From JACQLN01 sp049274895 (GTDB lineage Bacteria > Patescibacteriota > Minisyncoccia > JACQLN01), in NCBI GenBank assembly GCA_049274895.1, contig JBASTM010000023.1:1-34845 (forward strand): 34,845 nucleotides of DNA, given 5' to 3'. The first letter of the stretch is position 1. Each line of letters starts with the position of its first letter. The notes below the pieces were generated by a model. It searched no databases. It had not been told where the DNA came from and saw nothing but the letters and a program-made list of their open reading frames with translations. Position numbers and translations under genes: made by a program. This document shows, one piece after another, positions 30,159 to 34,845 of this stretch.

Positions 30159-30723
30159 ATCCGAGCTTTTGGAATAAAATTTCTCTTATGGCCGTTTCAA
30201 GACTTTTAATATCTCCATTATTAAAGAGTGTAAAATCTGCTATTTCTCTTATTGACTCAATACCGATTTCCAAATCCGCGCCTAAAAGACCGCGAAAGCT
30301 TGCCGGATCTAAATTTAATCTTTCTCTTTCGTTGTACCTCTTGTGTAAAACATCAAACGGCGCCTCAATAAATATCACCTGGCCGTCGCGACCTCTCACT
30401 CTTGGGACGGCACCTTTAATTTTTTCAATTCCCCTTCTGGAGCGGCTGCCAACCACGACAATATCAACATGGGAATCCCCATTTTCCACAACCTCTTTTA
30501 TTTTTCTAATCTCCGCTATCAAGAGATTGTCCGTAAAAGATTGCCCAAAGTCAGCTTCTCCCTTCCTAATCCAATCCTTAAAACCATCTACTATGCCCAG
30601 TTCAAGGTGAATTTTTCTGAGCGTCGGCCCAAGATCTATAGGTAGAAAAGAAAAACAGCTCATAATGCGGGCTGATTCGGTTTTGCCTGCGCCATGAGGC
30701 CCCGCCAAGAATATCATAGCCAC
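30148..30723 (-). CDS. P-loop small-molecule or nucleotide kinase-like protein
   Basis: 191 residues. Walker A is FLAGPHGAGKTESARIM with GPHGAGKT at 8-15. A Walker B-like strand is VDIVVVGSRSRRG. FIEAPFDVLHKRYNERERL resembles the lid of nucleotide or dephospho-CoA kinases, in which a pair of Arg contacts phosphate. The start is fixed by AGGAGGTG 5 bases upstream and a promoter at 30750-30778. The substrate is unknown. As first gene of the overlapping operon with a GHMP protein and a methyltransferase, it likely phosphorylates an intermediate of the same pathway. Confidence 0.75.
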   Translation of the reverse strand: MAMIFLAGPHGAGKTESARIMSCFSFLPIDLGPTLRKIHLELGIVDGFKDWIRKGEADFGQSFTDNLLIAEIRKIKEVVENGDSHVDIVVVGSRSRRGIEKIKGAVPRVRGRDGQVIFIEAPFDVLHKRYNERERLNLDPASFRGLLGADLEIGIESIREIADFTLFNNGDIKSLETAIREILFQKLGYAQ

Positions 30724-30749
30724 CTCCTGTATTTTAAAGTACTTTCTAC

Positions 30750-30778
30750 ATTATACAATCTTAAATTATTTTTGTCTA
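30750..30778 (-). promoter_or_regulatory. Promoter of the kinase/GHMP/methyltransferase operon
   Basis: On the minus strand, TAGACA (30773-30778), a 17-base spacer and a perfect TATAAT (30750-30755), about 26 bases before the ATG. A strong AGGAGGTG lies in the leader. Confidence 0.75.
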
Positions 30779-30813
30779 ATTCGCTCAAAAACCAACCGGT
30801 CTTGTGTAATAAA

Positions 30814-30842
30814 ATCCCTCCGACGGTTTCCGTCGGAGGGAT
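30814..30842 (-). terminator. Intrinsic terminator of the M64 peptidase gene
   Basis: ATCCCTCCGACGG and CCGTCGGAGGGAT form a perfect 13-base stem with a 3-base loop. On the minus strand TTTATTACAC follows. A second hairpin with 9-base stem TATAGAGGC/GCCTCTATA lies at 30863-30883. Confidence 0.85.
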
Positions 30843-30897
30843 GGTTTATCTCGCTATTATTATATAGAGGCCTCGCCTCTATAGGGGATCAATCAAT

Positions 30898-32316
30898 TTA
30901 CTGCGCGTCTGGCACGGAGATTTTTTGCTCCGAAACGCGCCGGCCGAACGAATCGGCGAAGAGGAAGAAGTCGGTGAAGTCTATCAGACCGCCGCTCCAG
31001 TCCAGATCGAACTTTTCTGTCCGGCTGGTGACCGGCCGGCCAAAGACATCGGCGAACATAAAAAAGTCGTCAAAGTCCACTGCGCCATCGCCCGAAAAGT
31101 CGGGCTTGGGGTAGTAGACGATCGGCCGCCACTCCAGCGACCGCACCAGAAGGCCGACAGAATCCATTCTCACCCACTCGGTGGTGTCCTCCACCGTTAC
31201 CGTGACAGTATGCCGGCCATAGCCGAGCCAGGCGTCGGTCACTTCCAGCCGACTGGAGTTCTGGCGGGGCACCGCCACACCGTCCACCAGCCATTGGAGT
31301 TTCAAGTTGTGATCCGCCGGCTGGGGCGGATTGATGGAGAAAACGGTAACCGTCTCGCCTACCGCCAAATCTAGCTCGGCGGTCGGGTCAACCTGCCGGT
31401 AAATCTCCAGCACCAGCGCTTCGCGGCAGACCTCGCAGAAGGGCGGTGTTTCTCCAGAGGAATCACTAACTTCTCTCATAATGCAGGTGAGTTTAGGCCG
31501 GTACCAGCCCGTGGAAAAAAGGTAAGCCCCTTCAAACAGGCCGACCTTGTCGGCGTAGTCGCTGGTTTCGTAATAAACTCCATTACGTTCTCTTAGAACC
31601 GTATACACAGGTGTAGGAATGGGCACAGCCGATTCCAGCCAATGCCTCCACTTGACGCGGTCGCGATTGGTCTCGGTGGTGACATTGATGAAATGCCCCG
31701 GCGGGCCATAGTTCCGTTCCGTCTCGCGGGACATAAGAACCAGATTGCCGTTATACTCATCGCTCAAACCGCCTAGGGCGTGGCCGAATTCGTGGATGAC
31801 ACTTCGGGTATAATCCCGATTAGTCCAATCGGGATCATGATGCAGGAGGCCGGTGCCTACGGTCATTCCTCCTTTAGAACCTGCCCCGGTTACTCTGTCG
31901 TCGTTTACCAACAGTACCACTACAGTAGGATTTGATGATGGTAAAAAACTTCTTAACACGCGTTCACCTTTTTCCCCATCAGCGCCCAAACCTCCCCACT
32001 GGCCAAAATATGTTCTGGGCTCTTCACCCCGTGCAACAACAGCCAAGAACGAATCTTGACTCGCCACCCAGATGGCGTAGACATTGAAGTGGTTCCGGTA
32101 TTCTTTGAAAGGCATGAAATTGAACAGCCCTTCGGTGGCAATCTGGACATCCGAGAAATACGTTTCTCTCTGGCTGGCCACATAGGCCTCCGAGAGAAAC
32201 ACCACGTTGATGCGGTTGGCGCTGGGGCCATTTTCCATAACGGCCGTGATGGTGGGGATTTCCTCCGCGCTTAGCGCGGCAGAAAGCGCCACTAGCAACA
32301 AACTTAATCTTTTCAC
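30898..32316 (-). CDS. Secreted M64-family (IgA peptidase-like) zinc metallopeptidase with dockerin-like C-terminus
   Basis: 472 residues. A signal peptide (MKRLSLLLVALSAALSAEE) precedes RINVVFLSEAYVAS, characteristic of M64. The zinc site is VIHEFGHALGGLSDEYNG with His175 and His179 and the conserved GLxDEY. An Ig/PKD-like domain (about 315-395) follows. Residues 404-472 hold two Asp-rich repeats (DFSGDGAVDFDDFFMFADVF at 406-425 and a second near DFTDFFLFADSFGRR), a dockerin-type calcium-binding pair. Start: GTG with AGGAGG 8 bases upstream. The enzyme should cut proteins outside the cell; the tail may attach it to a cohesin-like partner, none of which is visible here. Confidence 0.88.
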   Translation of the reverse strand: MKRLSLLLVALSAALSAEEIPTITAVMENGPSANRINVVFLSEAYVASQRETYFSDVQIATEGLFNFMPFKEYRNHFNVYAIWVASQDSFLAVVARGEEPRTYFGQWGGLGADGEKGERVLRSFLPSSNPTVVVLLVNDDRVTGAGSKGGMTVGTGLLHHDPDWTNRDYTRSVIHEFGHALGGLSDEYNGNLVLMSRETERNYGPPGHFINVTTETNRDRVKWRHWLESAVPIPTPVYTVLRERNGVYYETSDYADKVGLFEGAYLFSTGWYRPKLTCIMREVSDSSGETPPFCEVCREALVLEIYRQVDPTAELDLAVGETVTVFSINPPQPADHNLKLQWLVDGVAVPRQNSSRLEVTDAWLGYGRHTVTVTVEDTTEWVRMDSVGLLVRSLEWRPIVYYPKPDFSGDGAVDFDDFFMFADVFGRPVTSRTEKFDLDWSGGLIDFTDFFLFADSFGRRVSEQKISVPDAQ

Positions 32317-32369
32317 CTGTATTTCCTCCTATTCTAGTTGTCAAAGAGCCGGTTTTTATGCTGTTTTTA

Positions 32370-32398
32370 ATGATACCATAAAGATTAACCAATTGCAA
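32370..32398 (-). promoter_or_regulatory. Promoter of the M64 peptidase gene
   Basis: On the minus strand, TTGCAA (32393-32398), a 17-base spacer and TATCAT (32370-32375). The -35 box lies within the inverted repeat at 32391-32407. Confidence 0.55.
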
Positions 32399-32407
32399 GT
32401 TGCAATT
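32391..32407. promoter_or_regulatory. Candidate operator between divergent genes
   Basis: AATTGCAA-G-TTGCAATT is a perfect 8-base inverted repeat with one central base. It overlaps the -35 box of the leftward promoter and sits 12 bases from that of the rightward promoter. Confidence 0.55.
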
Positions 32408-32418
32408 ATCCACTATTA

Positions 32419-32447
32419 TTGCGAAAGTTAATAGATTATGCTATTCT
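32419..32447 (+). promoter_or_regulatory. Promoter of the PfkB/aaRS-like/nucleotidyltransferase cassette
   Basis: TTGCGA (32419-32424), a 17-base spacer and TATTCT (32442-32447). The leader holds a hairpin, AAGAAACC (32457-32464) with GGTTTCTT (32471-32478). Confidence 0.45.
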
Positions 32448-32514
32448 ATTAGATGGAAGAAACCATAAAGGGTTTCTTAAAGCCACGCACCTTTACAATA
32501 GAAAAGAGGCGAAA

Positions 32515-33210
32515 ATGAAATCTATAACCTTAATAGCATCAAGAACGATAGACCACATCCACAATCTTGATAAATCAACCGAACTAGTGCGGCGCGGTGG
32601 ACCTGCGCTCTACTGCAAACAGGCAATTGAAGCATTGGGCTGGAAAGTTCATTTACTGACTTCTCGACGACCCGTAACTGTGCACATTACTATTCAAGAT
32701 CGGCGCGAGAAGATACGAATCGAGCGGATAGGAAAGATAATGCTACATAGGCGTCTTCCTACACATAATGTATTGCTGTCCCCGATACTGAGCGAGTTCA
32801 ACCTCGAGCAGATAGCACAAAAGAACTGCCATGTCTTTCTTGACGCACAAGGATATATCCGCGCGAAAGGCGAAGATCTTACCCAGCGCTGGATATGCAC
32901 CCCCGAGACCGTAAAAAATGTTGTAGCTCTCAAGGTCAACCAGCGTGAATCAGGTTACGTGCCGGAAGAAATCTTAAATCTCTTCCGATCTCGTGTCTTA
33001 CTCATAACGTGCGGTCAAGAAGGGGTGGAAGTCTGGGACAGTGGTAAGCGGCACCAAATTCATGGCCACCCTGTTGAGGTAGTGGATACACTGGGTGCCG
33101 GTGATATCTTCTTCGGCTCCTTCGTCGCCGCGTATTTGCAATCAAGTAATGCGCTATCAGCAACACGACTTGCGATGCAAAAAGCGGAACAACTACTGCA
33201 AAGAAAGTGA
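32515..33210 (+). CDS. Short PfkB/ribokinase-family kinase
   Basis: 231 residues from the ATG at 32515, preceded by AGAGG 5 bases upstream; the frame is open 32 codons further up but that part lacks similarity and a start signal. RRGGPALYCKQAIEALGWKV is the first PfkB motif. VVDTLGAGDIFFGSFVAAYL (about 189-208) is the second, with catalytic Asp197 and the GAGD anion hole. The protein lacks the beta-sheet lid of ribokinase, and at 231 residues it is short for the family (about 300). It would phosphorylate a sugar or sugar-like small molecule. It is the first gene of a cassette with the aaRS-like gene, 9 bases downstream. Confidence 0.8.
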   Translation: MKSITLIASRTIDHIHNLDKSTELVRRGGPALYCKQAIEALGWKVHLLTSRRPVTVHITIQDRREKIRIERIGKIMLHRRLPTHNVLLSPILSEFNLEQIAQKNCHVFLDAQGYIRAKGEDLTQRWICTPETVKNVVALKVNQRESGYVPEEILNLFRSRVLLITCGQEGVEVWDSGKRHQIHGHPVEVVDTLGAGDIFFGSFVAAYLQSSNALSATRLAMQKAEQLLQRK

Positions 33211-33219
33211 GGTGTCGTC

Positions 33220-34374
33220 ATGAAAGATTGTGTCATCTGTTTACCATTGACAATTCCGTCTGAAGTAAAAACTGGACTAGTCCTAACACCATTTGTGGTT
33301 TCGATGTTGTCGAGACTTACGGAAGCTATCTCCATCTGCTGTGTCAATCTAACAGGACTGCGGTACGAGGAGCTAGAAACCAACGAAGTTACCCAGCGTT
33401 TTGAGAGCTTCCGAAAACTTTTAGACCGGCTAGGCATACCCATCGACTACTTCTGGGTTGATAGCGATACAAACCATATTGACCGTTTGCAAAGGTACTG
33501 CGAAAGGCTGGCGGTGGCTGGAGAGTTACAATCTCGCCAGACGTTAACACTCATCTGCCAATGTGGTGCCGTTGAAGTGGTGCCGGAAGCGCTTCATGCA
33601 GATTGGTTAATGGACCATAAGGTTCTGCGGTTGGAGAAAGGTCTTGCGTTCTGCACGCTATGCAACACGCCACTTGAGACTAAAAAAGAACATTGCCTTA
33701 TGTTAAAAAGCAGTTTTGCGGGGGGAACACTCACCACGTTTCCGTTGTTCTATACGAAGGAAGTTGAGGAATTACGTAGGAGGTTTAATCAACCATTACT
33801 AATCTCCAGACAGAAGAAAGGTGACTACCGTGTATCGCTGTTCGGCCAAACATGGCAACTTGATACGGATTTTTGCTGGTCACTTCTATTCTGCTCCTTG
33901 ATCGAAGATGGATTTCGTCCTTCAGCGGTAGTTGTAAGTAACCGCTCATTAAAACCGCTCGTCTGGTCCTTGGGAATATCGCACAAACTGTCCGGCAGTC
34001 TTCAGGACATAACAGCCGTCGTGACACCATTTGTTCAATTTGAAAGCGACAAACCCCATTCACCTAGTGTTGATACGCTCCAGAAGCTTATCGACAGGTA
34101 CGGGCGTTTGCCGATTCGGCTAATAATGGCAAATGGACTGAAGTGGAACCAAAAAGAGGTTGTGGTAAATTCGAGTGTGCTTTTCTGGACGCTCAAGGCA
34201 TTGAGCCGTGAGTCTATCGCCATTCCCAATACCAGCAAAGTGTTATCATCTCTTTCAGAGGTATTGCAGATGATGGATGGGATCCTTGCTGAACAACTTA
34301 TCGCCGACCTTCGTAAAGAGAATCGCGTTCTACTATCCCAGTACCAAAACTTACTACTTGAAAGGAGGGGTTGA
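33220..34374 (+). CDS. Degenerate class I aminoacyl-tRNA-synthetase-like (MetRS-type) protein
   Basis: 384 residues; GAGGTG precedes the start. The order of segments follows class I synthetases of the MetRS type. An N-terminal strand (ICLPLTIPSEVKTGL) sits where HIGH should be, with KTGL in its place. VDSDTNHIDRLQRYCERLAV (80-99) matches the D-x-x-H-x-x-x-V-Q segment. Two Cys pairs (C113/C115, C145/C148), the latter with NTPLE, form a zinc-knuckle pattern. ISR lies at 195-197. In the KMSKS position the sequence reads SDKPHSPSVDTL, followed by LIDRYG (290-295). Both catalytic signatures are lost, so tRNA charging is unlikely. It is 9 bases after the PfkB gene and overlaps the next start (TGATG). 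Confidence 0.6.
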   Translation: MKDCVICLPLTIPSEVKTGLVLTPFVVSMLSRLTEAISICCVNLTGLRYEELETNEVTQRFESFRKLLDRLGIPIDYFWVDSDTNHIDRLQRYCERLAVAGELQSRQTLTLICQCGAVEVVPEALHADWLMDHKVLRLEKGLAFCTLCNTPLETKKEHCLMLKSSFAGGTLTTFPLFYTKEVEELRRRFNQPLLISRQKKGDYRVSLFGQTWQLDTDFCWSLLFCSLIEDGFRPSAVVVSNRSLKPLVWSLGISHKLSGSLQDITAVVTPFVQFESDKPHSPSVDTLQKLIDRYGRLPIRLIMANGLKWNQKEVVVNSSVLFWTLKALSRESIAIPNTSKVLSSLSEVLQMMDGILAEQLIADLRKENRVLLSQYQNLLLERRG

Positions 34375-34845
34375 TGAACAGAGAATCTATGCAAAAGCTC
34401 GGCGGGAAAATTGTATCCGCCTTCGGAGCTGAAAATGTGGTGTGCGTTCTCCTTCACGGCTCATTAGTGTTCAATACGCACCCACCCCCGCAGGACGCGG
34501 ACATTGTCATTGTACTAAGACGAAAAGATCAGGGAGATTGTGCCCTGCTTCGAGGACTTGTCGTGCAGTCACATCTGTCTCGATTGCCGATACATCTTCA
34601 CCTGATCTACCTTGAGGAAATACCGACTAACGCTGATTTCTTTTCACTTCACACATGTGGTCCATTTTTCGTTTGTCACCTTCGACAAGCCGAGGTGCTG
34701 TTTGGAGAAAACATCTTCGACGTGGTGACGGGTCCTTCTAACTATCAACTGCAGCTAAGTCTACTCCAAAAAGTTCAACAGTACACCTTTCAGCTCCGTA
34801 ACTCTGTCTTTAAGACGGGAGGGATTTCGGAAGAAGAACTAAGGC
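34374..34845 (+). CDS. Nucleotidyltransferase (minimal NTase fold), 3' end cut off
   Basis: 157 residues are visible and the frame is open at the right edge. AGGAGGGG lies 4 bases before the ATG, which overlaps the previous stop. VVCVLLHGSLVF holds Gly29-Ser30, and QDADIVIVLRR has Asp41 and Asp43, giving the GSx9-10DxD catalytic pattern of pol-beta-type nucleotidyltransferases. A helical part follows from about residue 128 (QLQLSLLQKVQQYTFQLRNS), which could be a helical partner domain such as HEPN. It would transfer a nucleotide to a small molecule, RNA or protein. In context it may adenylylate or otherwise activate the product of the PfkB-like kinase. The target is unknown. Confidence 0.8.
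   Translation, partial: MNRESMQKLGGKIVSAFGAENVVCVLLHGSLVFNTHPPPQDADIVIVLRRKDQGDCALLRGLVVQSHLSRLPIHLHLIYLEEIPTNADFFSLHTCGPFFVCHLRQAEVLFGENIFDVVTGPSNYQLQLSLLQKVQQYTFQLRNSVFKTGGISEEELR

Noticed and set aside
34374..34845. MNT/HEPN toxin-antitoxin pair
   Set aside because: The nucleotidyltransferase motif is present, but the gene is coupled to the aaRS-like and PfkB genes and the window ends before any separate HEPN gene could be seen.
1..34845. CRISPR arrays, insertion sequences or a prophage
   Set aside because: No regularly spaced repeats, transposase, integrase or phage structural gene was found on either strand.

Overview
The window looks like part of a Candidate Phyla Radiation (Patescibacteria, probably Parcubacteria-type) chromosome. 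This is inferred from several things: short, divergent versions of core proteins (RarA, FolD, LysS, SerS, PBP2); many membrane proteins with one anchor or many spans and only weak family identity; several promoters sitting 6 bases from a start codon (leaderless mRNAs); and small palindromic repeats inside coding sequence. TGA is used as a stop (for example at 10724-10726 and 4104-4106), so this is not an SR1/Gracilibacteria-type code. No tRNA or rRNA gene and no CRISPR array was found.

Layout. 1-1985: divergent genes for an HlyD-type membrane fusion protein (cut by the window edge) and a PsbP/Mog1-like anchored protein. 2042-4106: a LemA-like/TPM-like membrane pair, divergent from a ribbon-helix-helix regulator. 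4107-4638: no convincing gene, but a GC-rich, strongly self-complementary stretch ending in a textbook terminator (candidate structured RNA), then a perfect 32-base palindrome. 4639-10726 (+): rarA, small unknown genes, a DUF1761 protein, an RBBP9-like hydrolase and two tandem GT-C-type membrane proteins. 10749-15346 (-): an ornithine cyclodeaminase-like protein, GtrA, a large TraD/VirD4-like ATPase and an acidic partner. 15375-17105 (+): a GT39-like glycosyltransferase. 17178-24617 (-): an FtsQ-like protein, serS, lysS, a small unknown gene, folD-greA, and mrdA (PBP2) with an MreD-like gene.

From about 24.7 kb the content is accessory: a ClpP-fold protease with an intact triad, a NUDIX hydrolase, an indoleamine-dioxygenase-superfamily protein paired with a GreA/GreB-like factor, a HAM1/RdgB-type NTP pyrophosphatase, an overlapping P-loop kinase / GHMP protein / methyltransferase operon, and a secreted M64 metallopeptidase with a dockerin-like tail. 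The tail's last codons are duplicated 4.9 kb away. The window ends in a three-gene cassette: a short PfkB kinase, a degenerate class I aminoacyl-tRNA-synthetase-like protein that has lost HIGH and KMSKS, and a nucleotidyltransferase. This cassette is the best candidate for an undescribed system. Other strong leads are the IDO-like gene, the structured RNA, and the in-frame insertions of palindromic repeats.
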